Made by a program: the position numbers and the translations under genes
The notes under the pieces: generated by a model
What the model saw: the letters and a program-made list of their open reading frames with translations, nothing else
Database searches by the model: none
What the model was told of the DNA's origin: nothing
Assembly: GCA_016946835.1 (NCBI GenBank)
Contig: JACVTC010000018.1
Location: forward strand, 1,273,501 to 1,337,500
DNA from: Neocallimastix lanati (nom. inval.)
Taxonomy: Eukaryota > Neocallimastigomycota > Neocallimastigomycetes > Neocallimastigales > Neocallimastigaceae
DNA: 64,000 nt
Direction: 5' to 3'
Part shown: in pieces, positions 1 to 10,907 of the stretch
Layout: every line of letters starts with the position of its first letter
Position numbering within the stretch: position 1 is the first letter of the stretch

Positions 1-135
1 ATGAGAAATTTATCCGTTAAAACTTGCTTCTTCTGTAAGGAAGAAGGTCATTACTCATATTATTGCCCTCAATTAAATAAGATTATGGAAAAAAATAAAA
101 AAGAAATATATTCCAAAAAGTCTTTAAACTTCTAA
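1..135 (+). CDS. gag: Gag C-terminus with CCHC zinc knuckle (partial)
   Basis: The frame starting at base 1 encodes the nucleocapsid end of Gag. The zinc knuckle CFFCKEEGHYSYYC (C-X2-C-X4-H-X4-C) is followed by a Lys/Asn-rich tail ending KSLNF and TAA at 133-135. The knuckle should bind the element's RNA during particle assembly. The methionine at base 1 is internal, because the homologous protein in element C has about 260 residues before this point. The frame ends just after the slippery heptamer, as expected for Gag with Pol in the -1 frame. An A-run at 100-105 holds six A here and seven in element C. Confidence 0.85.
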   Translation: MRNLSVKTCFFCKEEGHYSYYCPQLNKIMEKNKKEIYSKKSLNF

Positions 136-175
136 ATGGGAGCAGAAGCACTCCCAATGACAAAACAATAGCTTC
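123..175 (+). promoter_or_regulatory. -1 ribosomal frameshift signal (TTTAAAC plus pseudoknot)
   Basis: T TTA AAC lies at 123-129 in the exact gag register (tcT TTA AAC), a canonical X XXY YYZ heptamer. After a 7-nt spacer comes stem 1, TGGGAG (137-142) with CTCCCA (151-156). The loop GAAGC (145-149) can pair with GCTTC (171-175), giving an H-type pseudoknot. The gag stop TAA (133-135) is inside the spacer. The Pol frame is -1 relative to gag. The same layout recurs in elements B and E. Confidence 0.88.
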
Positions 176-3100
176 ATTAAATAATTTACAAAATAATACT
201 TTTACTAAGAATACTCCAATTGATAATAATTCCTTTAACGAAGAATCTGAAGAATCTGATTTTAGTGACACAACTGAAAGTGAGGATGATATCATTATAA
301 ATGCTGTAAAAAGAAAAATGAATGATAATAACAGCGAAAAAGAAGAAAATAATTCCAAGAAAGTACATAAAAGTTTAAAAGATAATCCACGTCCTTTTGC
401 AACTCCTGCTTTAAGAAAGAAGAAAGAAAATGAGCTGCATAATAAACCAAATAAAGTTTATAAAAATCAAATACTTCCTTCAATTTTAACTCAACCAAAT
501 ATTAACAAAGAAAAACAAAAAGAAAAGGAATTAAGAAATATGACAAGAGTAAGAGAAAGTAAAGAAGAAAACAACAATTATTCATCAAAAGGAAAGGAAA
601 AAGTTGAATCTGAAGATATACTTGTAATCGATAATGAAATAGAAGATCTAGAAATGAATAAAGATAATCAACAAAATAAAACTAATACTTTGGAAAAATT
701 AATTTCAACAAAAACTAAGGAAACTAATAATGGAAATACTCAATTAGTAAAAAGGAATATCAAAATGATGAATAATAAAGAACCTTACAATATTATGGAT
801 GATTTAAATAATCTTAAATCCAGTATTACGATAGGTCAACTCTTGAATGCATGTCCTAAAATTCGTTCACAATTAACTCAAGGTTTAAAGTTAGAAAAGT
901 CTAAAATAATTGGAACTGTAGACAATGTAATAGCACGAACTTTATTAGTAAATAACTATGACCATAGCTACATAAGTAAAAGTAATGAAGTAGCCGAAGA
1001 AGACTTAGCAATGGTTGATGCAAGTGTTGACGGAGTACTAGGAAAACTTTTAATTGATTCTTGTAGTAACCTAAGCATCGTTACTAAGCAGTATTTTGAT
1101 AAATTACCTGGTGAATATGAAATAGTTGGAAAAAGTCGTGGAAGAATCCAACTAGCAACACAAGATGAAGAATACTCGGAAGGAATTATTGTTCGATTAC
1201 CAGTAAAAATTAATAATTATGAATTTAATGCGGACTTTAGAATTATTGAGAAAGAAGACTCATTTTATGATATGTTAATAAACTTTAAAACTCAAATCGA
1301 TCATTGTTTATTTATTCATCCAACCTTAAACAGTCTATGTAAACTTTTGTCAGAAAGTGAATACGAAGAAATAGCTAAAATAAATAATCAATATTATGAT
1401 GAAGAAAGTATAATCTGCACTATTAGAAAAGTTGAAGAAACGAATAATGAAAAGGAAATTATAAAGGAATTAACTCCAATGGAATTTATTGAGAGTGATG
1501 AATTTTTAAGTACCTTAAATAAAGATTATAAAGAACAAATTATTAAAATTCTCAAAGAAATGATTGACATAGTTGCCACTTCAACAGAAGAACTAACTCC
1601 TTCTAAACTTTCACCACATAAGATCCGTTTGAAAGCAAATGCAAAGCCAGTAAAATTAAGAAGTTATAGGTTAACTAAATTAAAATCAGATATCTTAAAA
1701 GAAGAACTTACAAAGCTTATTAAGAAAGGATTGATAGAACCATCCTGTTCAGAATGGTCATCTCCAGTAGTACTCATTCTAAAACACAATGGAAAGTGGC
1801 GCTTGTGCATTGACTACCGAAAAGTCAATGATATGACAGAAAAAGATTCTTATTCAGTTCCATATATAGATGAAATTTTTGATAGTCTCGGAGGAGCTAA
1901 AATATTTACAACTCTTGATTTATTTTCTGGTTTTCACCAAATCTTAATGGATGAAGAAAGCGTTGAAGTAACCACTTTCACTACTAAGTTTGGAAATTAT
2001 CAATTTAAGGTTATGCCTTTTGGACTTACTGGAGCTCCCTCAACCTTCCAAAGAGAAATGAATAAAATTTTATTCCCTTTTATTGGTGAATTTGTTTATG
2101 TATTTATTGATGATGTTTTGATCTATTCAAAAAGTATCGAAGAACATTTAATTCATATTAAACAAGTATTAGAAGTATTTAAAGAAAACAAGTTAAAAAT
2201 TAATATTGAAAAGTGCCATTTTCTTCAAACTGAAGTTGATGTATTAGGTCACAAACTTACTACTAAAGGATTAAGTCCCATGGAAAGTAAGATAACAGCT
2301 ATTAAGAAGTGGGAAGCCCCTTCATCACTTCATGAATTAAGATCATTTTTAGGAGCAGTGGGATATTATCGTGATTTTATTCCTAAATATGCTCAAATTA
2401 CCTCACCTTTATGTAAATTATTGAAAAAGAATACCAAATATGAATGGAATAAAGAACAACAAGAAAGCTTTGAACTCCTAAAAGAAAAATTAATCAATGC
2501 ACCTATTCTAAAATTTCCGTCATTTGACAAACCTTTTATCATTAGAACTGATGCTTCGTATAATGGAATTGGTGGAGTTCTTTTACAAAAAGAAGAAGAA
2601 ACCGGTAAGGAGCATCCAATACACTTTATAAGTAGAAGTTTAAAGAAAGCTGAAAAGAATTATGGTATTACCGATTTAGAAGGAACCGCTTTGTTTTACT
2701 GTATGACTAAATTTAAATCTTATATTGAAGGAAATCCATTACCTACAACTATTTACACAGATCATAAACCATTAGTTGGTTTATTTAAGAATAAAGAACC
2801 TTTGAATGCAAGGCAAACAAGATGGTGTCTAACCGCTAGTATGCTCGGAATTAATATAAAATATGAATCAGGCAAAAAGAATGTGTTAGCTGATGCTCTT
2901 TCAAGAATGAAAAGTAAGGAAGAGAGAAAGATATTATTAACAAAAATTACTAATGGAAATAATGAAGAATTATTATCTAAAGTTATAAAGGAATTTATTA
3001 ATGAAAAGTTTACTGTTATTGATGGTGAAGATTATTTTATCGACAATGGAAATTATAGAAAATTAATAACGGACGAAAATGAAAGGTTTAAATTAATTTT

Positions 3101-4133
3101 AGAAGCTCATAATATTGGCCACGAAGGATATTACAAAACATATCAAAGACTTAAGAAAAACTTTTATTGGAATCATATGATTAAAGATATCAAAAGAATT
3201 GTTAGTAATTGTGAAAAATGCCAGTTAAATCGTCCTCAACCATATCCAGAACCAACCGAAATCCATCCAACTAAAGTGGAGGGTCCCTTTGTGCATTTAG
3301 GATTAGATATTATAGGACCGTTACCAAAAACAAGAAATAATAATCAATATATTATAGTAACTGTTGATTACTTTACCAAATGGGTTGAAGCCGAACCCAC
3401 TGAAAACATAACTTCCTCTGATATAATTAAATTTTTAATAAACGTTTTTGCAAGACATGGTGTGCCTCAAGTTATTACTACAGATAATGGAGTCCAATTC
3501 ACTTCTGATATGACTAAAATCTTTCTTGATCTTTATGATGTTTATGTAAAATTCATAGCTACCTATCACCCTGAATCCAATGGTCTCACTGAAAACCGAA
3601 ATAAAGAAATTGGAAAATTACTTCGTTTATTAGGAAGGAAAAATCAAGATTGGGATGAAGTTTTACCTTCTGCTTTATGGGCACTTCGAACTACCAAAAA
3701 CACAGCTACCGGACATTCTAGTTTTGAATTAGTATATGGAAGAGAAGACCAACAGCCTTATGATATAGCCATAAGAACAATTGAAAATGCAGGTAAATCG
3801 TATGATGAAATTTTAATGGAAAAATTTGTTCGTCATTATCAATGGACTAGAGAAGCATGCGAAAATGTGAAGAATGCTAACAAGTATTGGGCAACAAGAC
3901 GAGAAGAACAAATAAGTATGAAAAAAGGAAAAGAATTAAAAGCTGGTGATCTTGTTCTTGTTAGAAACTTTAGCCGCACTAAGCTAGAACCATATTACAA
4001 TGGACCATTTAAAATTTTAAAAATTCAATTCAACACGGCAACCTTAATCGATCAGAAAACTGGGAAACAACTCGATAGGAATGTTCATTTTAAAAATTTA
4101 GTAAAGTTTAACTCCGCTTACAGAGAAGCTTGA
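123..4133 (+). CDS. pol: Ty3/gypsy Pol: protease, reverse transcriptase, RNase H, integrase
   Basis: Pol makes and integrates the element's cDNA. It is expressed by -1 frameshift at 123-129; the first methionine in the frame is at 318. Counting from that Met: a Lys/Asn-rich linker (1-160), a QLLNACPKIRSQL motif, an aspartic-protease-like LIDSCSNLS (DSC at 247-249, where the family usually has D-S/T-G), and RT with GKWRLCIDYRK (492-501), LDLFSG (Asp533) and FIDD (596-599, usually YxDD). RNase H follows with TDAS (Asp745), DLE (Glu788), TDHK (Asp814) and ADALSR. Integrase has H931/H935/C965/C968 and the D,D,E triad at Asp997, Asp1056 and Glu1092. No chromodomain is seen. No internal stop. Confidence 0.95.
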   Translation, partial: FKLLNGSRSTPNDKTIASLNNLQNNTFTKNTPIDNNSFNEESEESDFSDTTESEDDIIINAVKRKMNDNNSEKEENNSKKVHKSLKDNPRPFATPALRKKKENELHNKPNKVYKNQILPSILTQPNINKEKQKEKELRNMTRVRESKEENNNYSSKGKEKVESEDILVIDNEIEDLEMNKDNQQNKTNTLEKLISTKTKETNNGNTQLVKRNIKMMNNKEPYNIMDDLNNLKSSITIGQLLNACPKIRSQLTQGLKLEKSKIIGTVDNVIARTLLVNNYDHSYISKSNEVAEEDLAMVDASVDGVLGKLLIDSCSNLSIVTKQYFDKLPGEYEIVGKSRGRIQLATQDEEYSEGIIVRLPVKINNYEFNADFRIIEKEDSFYDMLINFKTQIDHCLFIHPTLNSLCKLLSESEYEEIAKINNQYYDEESIICTIRKVEETNNEKEIIKELTPMEFIESDEFLSTLNKDYKEQIIKILKEMIDIVATSTEELTPSKLSPHKIRLKANAKPVKLRSYRLTKLKSDILKEELTKLIKKGLIEPSCSEWSSPVVLILKHNGKWRLCIDYRKVNDMTEKDSYSVPYIDEIFDSLGGAKIFTTLDLFSGFHQILMDEESVEVTTFTTKFGNYQFKVMPFGLTGAPSTFQREMNKILFPFIGEFVYVFIDDVLIYSKSIEEHLIHIKQVLEVFKENKLKINIEKCHFLQTEVDVLGHKLTTKGLSPMESKITAIKKWEAPSSLHELRSFLGAVGYYRDFIPKYAQITSPLCKLLKKNTKYEWNKEQQESFELLKEKLINAPILKFPSFDKPFIIRTDASYNGIGGVLLQKEEETGKEHPIHFISRSLKKAEKNYGITDLEGTALFYCMTKFKSYIEGNPLPTTIYTDHKPLVGLFKNKEPLNARQTRWCLTASMLGINIKYESGKKNVLADALSRMKSKEERKILLTKITNGNNEELLSKVIKEFINEKFTVIDGEDYFIDNGNYRKLITDENERFKLILEAHNIGHEGYYKTYQRLKKNFYWNHMIKDIKRIVSNCEKCQLNRPQPYPEPTEIHPTKVEGPFVHLGLDIIGPLPKTRNNNQYIIVTVDYFTKWVEAEPTENITSSDIIKFLINVFARHGVPQVITTDNGVQFTSDMTKIFLDLYDVYVKFIATYHPESNGLTENRNKEIGKLLRLLGRKNQDWDEVLPSALWALRTTKNTATGHSSFELVYGREDQQPYDIAIRTIENAGKSYDEILMEKFVRHYQWTREACENVKNANKYWATRREEQISMKKGKELKAGDLVLVRNFSRTKLEPYYNGPFKILKIQFNTATLIDQKTGKQLDRNVHFKNLVKFNSAYREA

Positions 4134-4151
4134 GTCTTCGTCGGGGCATCT
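4134..4151 (+). other. Polypurine tract region
   Basis: A purine-rich stretch with GGGGCATCT directly between the pol stop and the 3' LTR is the expected plus-strand primer site. Elements B and C have the same GGGGCATCT at this place. Confidence 0.7.
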
Positions 4152-4643
4152 TGATAAGAATGTACTAAATAATGCATTCTTAATTAAATCTACGATTTAT
4201 TTCTAATACATTATGTGTACATTATTATTTTTGTACTTTAATAAATTTTTAAATTCAAAGATTAAAAATTAGATCAAAAATTATATTAAACTTTATAATT
4301 TTTATATTAAATCTTATATTAATAGTAATATTTTTATATATTTAAAACTTATATTAACAATATTAATAATAAATCTTATTTTTTTATTTTTATATTAATA
4401 ATGAAAATTTGTATTAATAATATTTTTATATATTGATAATTAAAAATTTATATATTATATTTTAACTTTTATTATAAAATTTTATATCGAAATGTTTTAT
4501 TTTATATTGAAAAATATTTTATTTTATTAAAAACCTTTATATTAGAATAGTATTTTTATTTTTATTTGAATATTTTAACAGATTGTAATAAAAATTTTAG
4601 CCAATTAAATAAATTCTTATTAGTAATATTTTAGATAGATTAG

Positions 4644-4699
<56 letters not shown>

Positions 4700-5062
4700 T
4701 ATTAATATTATAAATGTATTTTATTTATATTGTTATAATTAAATTTTATATAATTGATTATAAAAATCAATTTAAATTTAATAGTTTTTATATATAAAAA
4801 GAAAAATAATAATAAAATGTAATTTAGTGGCAAGAACAACTTTTATGCCTTGAAAAAAAAGTATAAATAGTTGTAAATTTTGCTACTAATTTTTAAATAT
4901 CATCAAATAAAATAAAATAAAATAAAATAAAATCAAATAAAATCAAAAAAAATAAAATAAAATAAAATAAAATAAAATAAATTTATAAATAAAAATAATA
5001 AATAAAAAAATAAAATTTGTGTTTCTTACTTTATTTTTATTTAATTCTCTAAAACCTTAACA
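4152..5062 (+). repeat. 3' LTR, family A/C (911 bp)
   Basis: The LTR runs from TGATAAGAATG to CCTTAACA. The inverted equivalents at 45750-46632 and 52905-53793 flank element C. An A-run of about 50 at 4647-4695 is the main length variable; it appears as T-runs of different length in the inverted copies. A TATA-like tract and the conserved block GGCAAGAACAACTTTTATGC lie near 4830-4850. Confidence 0.93.
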
Positions 5063-5065
5063 TTT

Positions 5066-5157
5066 TGATAAATAACAAAATTAATAAATCTTGAAAATTT
5101 ATTATACATAAAATCAAAACTAACCTTAGCCAAGTTTAATAATAATTTAATAAAATA

Positions 5158-5188
<31 letters not shown>

Positions 5189-5834
5189 TAATTAATTAAT
5201 TAAAACAAATAAATTACACTTAAAAATTACATTAATACTCAGATATGAAAGAAATATTATATATTTTTCAAAATAAAAATATTAAGATTAAATTTAAAAT
5301 AAAATAATTAGTTTTAATAATTAGTTTTATAATAATTTTTATAATTAATTTTATAATTAAATAATAATTTTATAATAACAAAATTTATTAATTTAAATAA
5401 CAAAATATTTTTAATTATTTTTATAATAAACAAATTTATTTATTTTATTATTAAATATTTATTTTATTATTAATTTTATTACTTTTATTTTATTTAATTA
5501 TTCTTTTTATTTATAAATTATAAATAGTTTAATTTTAAAGAAAAATATAAATACTTGTAAATATTTCATGTAAATATTATTATTATTATTATTATTAATT
5601 AATTTTATAATTTTAATAATCACTTTTAATTTTTATAATGTTTAATAAATTTTAATAAAAGATTTATAAAATAAAATATTAGAAAACAAGTGTTCTAATA
5701 AACCAAATTTTTAGTGTTATTTTTAATAAAACATTTTTAATTCATAAATAACTTATACAGTTATTATTAAAATAAATTGAAATTATCACTTTTTAATTCT
5801 ATATTAAAATTAAGATAATTTCTAAAATTTATCA
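5066..5834 (+). repeat. Solo LTR, family G (769 bp), TSD ATTT
   Basis: It starts TGATAAATAAC and ends AATTTATCA, with TGATAAA/TTTATCA inverted ends. ATTT flanks it on both sides (5062-5065 and 5835-5838), and the left copy reuses the last base of the preceding LTR. An inverted relative lies at 25143-25891. A promoter-like segment AAAGAAAAATATAAATACTT is near 5537. An A-run and a TTAA microsatellite occupy 5155-5200. No coding content. Confidence 0.85.
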
Positions 5835-5838
5835 ATTT

Positions 5839-6577
5839 TGATAAAAGATGAAATTTATAATTTAAAATTAATTAATAAACTAAAATTAATAATTTATAAT
5901 AATAATTTACTAAACTGTAAAATTATAAATAATTATTATAAAAAGTTAGTATTTTCAAATAAAATTTTAAGATTAATAAAAGAACAATGTAAATTTAAAT
6001 AATTAATATAGAAATTAAATTTAAATAATTTTATTATGTAAAATATATTTTATTACATAAATATTTGTTATTATTTGATATAATTAGTAAATAGTTATTT
6101 TATTTTAAAGACTTAAAACTAATTCTTTTTTTTTAAAATAGAAAATAAGACTTTAAATAGAATTAAAATAGTAATACTTTTTCTTTTTTTAATATTTCTA
6201 AAAGATATAAATAGTAATTAAATTAGATAGTTAATTATATAGTTTAATCTTAACGAAAATTATAAAAACATGTAATAATTCTTATTTAAAAGAACAACAT
6301 TTTTGTTAACATTTTTGTTTATCAAAACTTGTTCAATAAATACTTATTTTATCTTATTTAAATTTAAAAGTATTTATTTAATATTATAAATTTAAAATTT
6401 AATAAAAATTAATATTTAAAAATTAAATAAAATTTATGTATTAAAATAACTTCATTGTTTCTAATAAATCAATTTTAAAAAGTTTTATAATAAAATATAT
6501 TTTAATTATCTTAAAATTTATAACTTTGATAAAGAGTTATTAATAAACTAAAGTAAGTTATTAATAATTTCTTATCA
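5839..6577 (+). repeat. Second solo LTR, family G-like (739 bp), TSD ATTT
   Basis: It starts TGATAAAAGATG and ends TTCTTATCA. It is flanked by the same ATTT (5835-5838 and 6578-6581), so it went into the site already used by the LTR to its left. A TATA-like block (ATTATAAAAACATGTAATAA) is near 6260. It has diverged from the first copy but shares ends and layout. Confidence 0.8.
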
Positions 6578-6581
6578 ATTT

Positions 6582-7423
6582 TTGTTACGATACAAATAAT
6601 AAATAAAAAATAAATAAAAAATTAAATAAACTATTAAGATTAATTAATAAATAAAAAAGAATAAAATACTAAAGTATTAAAATATATAATAAGGAAATTA
6701 AATATGTATAAATAACTAAATTATTTAAAATAATGTATTAATTGTATTTATTTAATATTGTAATAGTAAACAATTAGATATTTTATTATAAATAATTAAA
6801 ATTATATTTATTATTATTTTATATTTTTATTATAAAATTTTTATTATACTTTATTATATTTTTATTATTATCTTATATTAAATATTATATTAAAATTATA
6901 TTTTATTATAATTTATTATTATAAAATTATTATATTTTTGTTATTATATTTTTATTATATTTTATATTTTTATTTTTATTTTTACTCCAATCAAATAAAT
7001 GTTTTAAAGATATAAAAAGAACAAAGTAAAACAATACTTTAGTTCTCCCTCTTCTTTCAACTTTATTTTTATATTTTTCTTTTAATTTTTCGAGAATGAA
7101 ATAGTAAATATTTAGTATTAGTATTAATAAATAATTAAATAAATAATTATATAAAATTAAATTGTTCTCTAGTTAAATTGATTAGTTTTGTTTTTGTGTT
7201 TTATTATAGTTAAAGATAAAAATAATTTTGGTTAGTTTAAATATTTAGTTTGTTTTGGTAATTTAGTTTTAATTTAGAGATAAATTTTATTAAAATATTT
7301 ATTTAGGTTATTTATATAAGGATAGTTAAAATAATATTTATTTTGTTAGTGAAAAATTAAATTTTTAATTATTAGAATATATTATTTTTTTTTTTAATAA
7401 TCTTCAATTCTGTACCATTTTCG
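6582..7423. other. Degenerate LTR-like AT-rich region
   Basis: No gene seen. Short A/T microsatellites fill 6590-6960. A TATA-like GATATAAAAAGAACAAAG (near 7010) is followed by a C/T-rich start (CTCCCTCTTC, near 7046) and a G/T-rich stretch ending CTGTACCATTTT. A similar order (TATA-like, CTCTCTC, G/T-rich, CTGTACCATTTT) recurs at about 9430-9790, so both are probably remains of one LTR family whose limits I cannot fix. Confidence 0.45.
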
Positions 7424-8224
7424 TGTAAAGAATTATAATTATTTTTCAAAATAATTATTATTCTTTATTAAAAAATTAATATTTAAAGTTTATTATTTTA
7501 TAAAATTTTATGAATAATTTTATTAATTATGTCACATAGTAATTATTAATTAATGTTATTGTTTTAAAATTTATTTACATTAAATTAAATTATCAATAAT
7601 TAATATATTAAATTATAATAATGAATTATTGTATTAAAATAATGATAAATTCTATTTAATTAAGAAAAATTAAATTATATTATTTCTTGGACTTTTAATT
7701 AAGATAATTAAAAGAATTAATTATTTAATTATACTTGTGATTAAATATTAATAAAATTAATATATAATTAGTTAATAAGTTTTCTCCCTTATTCGGGTTT
7801 TCTTATTAACTAAAGATTGATGTAATTAAACACCAATCGAGATCTATCTAGTTTTTTCTTCTAATCTTTTTCTAGATAGAGATAATTTTCCAAGATTAGA
7901 AATCAAATTAATATAAATAGGACTCTTGATTCTTCTAAAAATAATCAAGAGTTATTATTATAAGAAATTATAATAATTAACACAAATATCTTAAAATTAC
8001 TTTTAATAAAAATTTTTTATAATAAAATAATTTCTAAAATTCTATTAACCTATTTTTAGTGTTGTTTATTATAATCTTATAATAAACTCTAAGTTTTTAA
8101 ATTTTCGTTTTCAATTTTTATATTATATTTTTTAATTTTATCTCAATTAATAATATTTTTTATTATTAATTGTAGAAAGAATTAAATATTAATATAATTA
8201 AATATTTTTAATTAATTCTTTACA
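7424..8224 (-). repeat. Solo LTR, family H-like (801 bp), TSD TTTCG
   Basis: Terminal inverted repeats TGTAAAGAATTA/TAATTCTTTACA bound it, and TTTCG flanks both sides (7419-7423 and 8225-8229). Its interior (7780-7990) is the reverse-strand counterpart of LTRs H and I: the block with GACTCTTGATT and CTAATCTTTTTCTAGATAG matches their AATCAAGAG and CTAGAAAAAGATTAG parts. No coding content. Confidence 0.85.
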
Positions 8225-9792
8225 TTTCGATACGGAACAATCTGTAAAATAAAATACTTATCAAGTCTAGGTTTGTGGCTATTCTATACTAACTTTACTA
8301 CACTAATAACACTATATCCTAAACCTCTATTAATTAATTAATTATTTTTTTTAATTTCTTTTATTTATTTATCTTATTTATTAACTAATTTTCAACAACC
8401 ACTTAACTGGGTAACGCAGGGTCCTTTCCGGAGTTCCCACTAGCAGTTAAGGTTTTACAAACTATAATAAAATTGTTTTAATAGAAAATAACTATTCTAA
8501 TAGTTACTAAATTAATAATAAAACTTAAATTTTCCTATTCTATACGATTTTCCAACTATCGTTCAATAGTTGAAAAATTAACTCTTTTTATACTTTTTCA
8601 TATAATAAAGTTTTAAATCAAAATAAATTTTAATAAATTACATAAACATATTATTTTATATTATCAATTACATTATATAATAAATTACATGAAATGTTAT
8701 GTATTATTTTAATATAAATCCTATTTAAAACTATCTAATTTTTCTAAAATTTTCTATGAAGAAAATTTAGAGTTTAATTCATTAATTATATGATTAAATA
8801 TATTCTATCCATATATTTAATTTAAATTTTGCCAAGTTGTGAAAACCAATTTACTAAACCACAACTTGCTATTTTTATTTTTAGAATTTCTATAATTTAA
8901 AAGACAAGTAAACAAAACGGCAAGTTTTTGTAAACAAACGGAAAAGGCAATATTCCTTTAATTATTTTAATTTAACTAATTAATGACTAATTATTTTTTA
9001 ATTTATGAAGTTTCGTGATTCAAACTGAGTAATCGTTACGTAAATTCTCCAAATAATTTAGTCATAAATTTTTGAGAAAATTATTTAAATTAATAATTTG
9101 GAATACATTTAAATTTATATTAAAAATTTGGAAAACATTTTTATCCACAATAATTAACATTACATTACATTTAAATACGTATTTAAATTATTAAATATTT
9201 TACACAATCTAATATTGTTTATATTATTTAATTTATTATTTTATATTTGTTTTTATTTCTTTTTATTATATTATTTTTATTTTATATCTTTATTTTTATT
9301 TTATATTTTTATTTGAATTTTTACTTCTACTTTTATTTTTATTTTAATTTTTATTGTTTTTATATATTATTTTATTATTTTTTATACATTATTTTAATTA
9401 ATTAAAAAATTATTTGAACCAATTAAAAAGCTTCATTAAATTCTATAAATAACTTATAAAATCAAAAATATTAAAAACTCTCTCTCAAATTTTATAAATT
9501 AAATTTTAGAATAAAATAAGGTAAAATAATTTGATTAAGGGTGTTTTAATTTAGTGTTAAGCTGTGTTGTTAGTATAATAGTTTTAAATTTAAATAATAA
9601 TTAAGTTAGTTAAGGGGTTTAAAATAAAATAAAAGAGAGCTTAGTTTATATTTAAAAACATTAGTGAGAATATTAATGTTGAGTTTAATTAGTTTAGATA
9701 ATGTTCAGGAATAATTAAATAAGTTTAATTAGAATTAATTAGAATATATTATTATTGAAAATAAATAAATGAAAAGTCCTGTACCATTTTTT
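8225..9792. other. Retroelement leader-like and LTR-like relics, no gene
   Basis: A G+C-richer stretch at 8228-8470, with GGGTAACGCAGGGTCC, resembles in composition the leaders of elements B and C. An inverted repeat CAAGTTGTG/CACAACTTG (9-bp stem, 18-nt loop) is at 8833-8868. T-rich tracts follow at 9220-9400, then the TATA-like/CTCTCTC/G+T-rich block at 9430-9790 also seen near 7010-7420. I recognise no open frame. Confidence 0.4.
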
Positions 9793-10175
9793 TGTAATAA
9801 TTTCTACAAAAATATAGAAATTATCTCTATTAATATTAATATGTCAAAGTTTTGTGATAATTTGGTCTTAACGATTAGGTCAAGATGCCAAATTATAGTA
9901 ATTAATTAATAATTTAATTTTACTCTTATTTAAAACATATTGTTATTAGTAAATTTTATAATTAAGTTTTTATTTAAAATATAAATTTTATTTAATCTTA
10001 ATAATATTTTATTACATTATTATTTTATATAATTATTACTATAATTTAAATTACAATAATCCTACAAAGGATTAATCAAAAGATTTAATCATGTATTTAT
10101 ATAAAATAATTAATTATTAAAATATTAATTATTAATATGAATATGTAATAGTATTAATATAAGTTTGATATTGAT
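9793..10175 (+). repeat. LTR relic, family K (partial)
   Basis: From TGTCAAAGTTTT (9838) to about 10173 it is the inverted copy of the solo LTR at 24741-25135, sharing TTTGGTCTTAACGATTAGGT and the hairpin-forming AATCC TACAAA GGATT. The left end (TGTAATAATTTC, 9793) is a guess. The right end runs into the copia LTR without a clear terminus. Confidence 0.6.
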
Positions 10176-10179
10176 AATA

Positions 10180-10457
10180 TAAAATAAGATAATAATATAA
10201 ATATTTAATATAAATAAAATATAGGAATCTAATATGGCTAAATATTATATTTTATAATTAAAATATTTTAAACACTAAAATTATAGAAGTACACTTATAA
10301 AGTATGCAATATTAATATAGCACTTTTATTTTATTATATAAAAACAAGATTAACTACATTTTTATGAACTATTTGTAATTTTCTTATCTTATTTTGTTTG
10401 TATGTAAAATATGATTGGTAGATACTATGTTCGACACATTAATATTGTCGTTTAACA
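10180..10457 (-). repeat. 3' LTR of copia element 1 (outer end uncertain)
   Basis: On the minus strand a purine tract (plus-strand CTCCCCCTC at 10458-10466) is followed at once by TGTTAAACGACAAT, the usual polypurine tract/LTR junction of a copia element, just past the RNase H end. The outer end near 10180 is estimated from where similarity to LTR K stops. I found no matching 5' LTR, so the element is truncated upstream. Confidence 0.65.
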
Positions 10458-10502
10458 CTCCCCCTCAAATCTAACTATCCGTAAAGATATGTGAGATTTG
10501 TC

Positions 10503-10907
10503 TCAGTGGTCTTTCACTTCCGTGAGTAGTGAATTTCTAAATTTGTCCATTAGGGAGTTACAAAGATACTTTGTAAATCCATCGGCTAGATTTTCTTTGG
10601 AATTAATATATTTTAAATTTAATTTATTTTCCTTAATAAGTTCCCTTACGTGATGATATTTGATGTCGATATGCTTTGATCTTGAGTTTATTGATTGATT
10701 CTGACAGTTGTATATTGCGGCCCTATTATCAATGTTAATGGTAACGGAATTTATATTTACATTCAATTCGTTTAATATGTTCATGTACCATAGGCTATGC
10801 TTTGCACACTCACTAACACCATAATATTCCGATTCAGCAGTAGATGTCGCTACACACTTCTGTAGCTTAGAATACCAGCTAGTTGGCGCATTTCCAATCA
10901 TCATCAA
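10503..10907 (-). pseudogene. pol: Copia element 1: RNase H end of Pol
   Basis: Encodes the C-terminal RNase H part of a Ty1/copia polyprotein: APTSWYSKLQ, then the diagnostic ATSTAESEYYGVSE (acidic catalytic residues), IDNRAA and ADGFTKYL. It is out of frame with the RT segment upstream. At about 10905-10925 the RT frame reads VYVDA and then, after a deletion, GFLMMIGNAP. The intervening D-x-D-Y-G-G-D type segment, present in copia element 2, is missing, so a conserved RNase H acidic residue is lost. Confidence 0.88.

Larger units (their letters stand above)
1..5062 (+). mobile_element. Ty3/gypsy retrotransposon, family A/C, 5'-truncated by the window edge
   Basis: This is the 3' part of a Ty3-type LTR retrotransposon: end of gag, complete pol, polypurine tract and 3' LTR. 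It begins at the window edge just before the Gag zinc knuckle, so the 5' LTR, leader and most of gag lie outside. Its Pol differs from that of the full-length element at 45750-53793 at only a handful of residues (for example GEYEI versus GEYET, and EIHP versus ENHP), so the two are recent copies of one family. The gag/pol frames are arranged as in the related families B and E, so this copy, not element C, looks like the normal expression layout. Confidence 0.95.
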
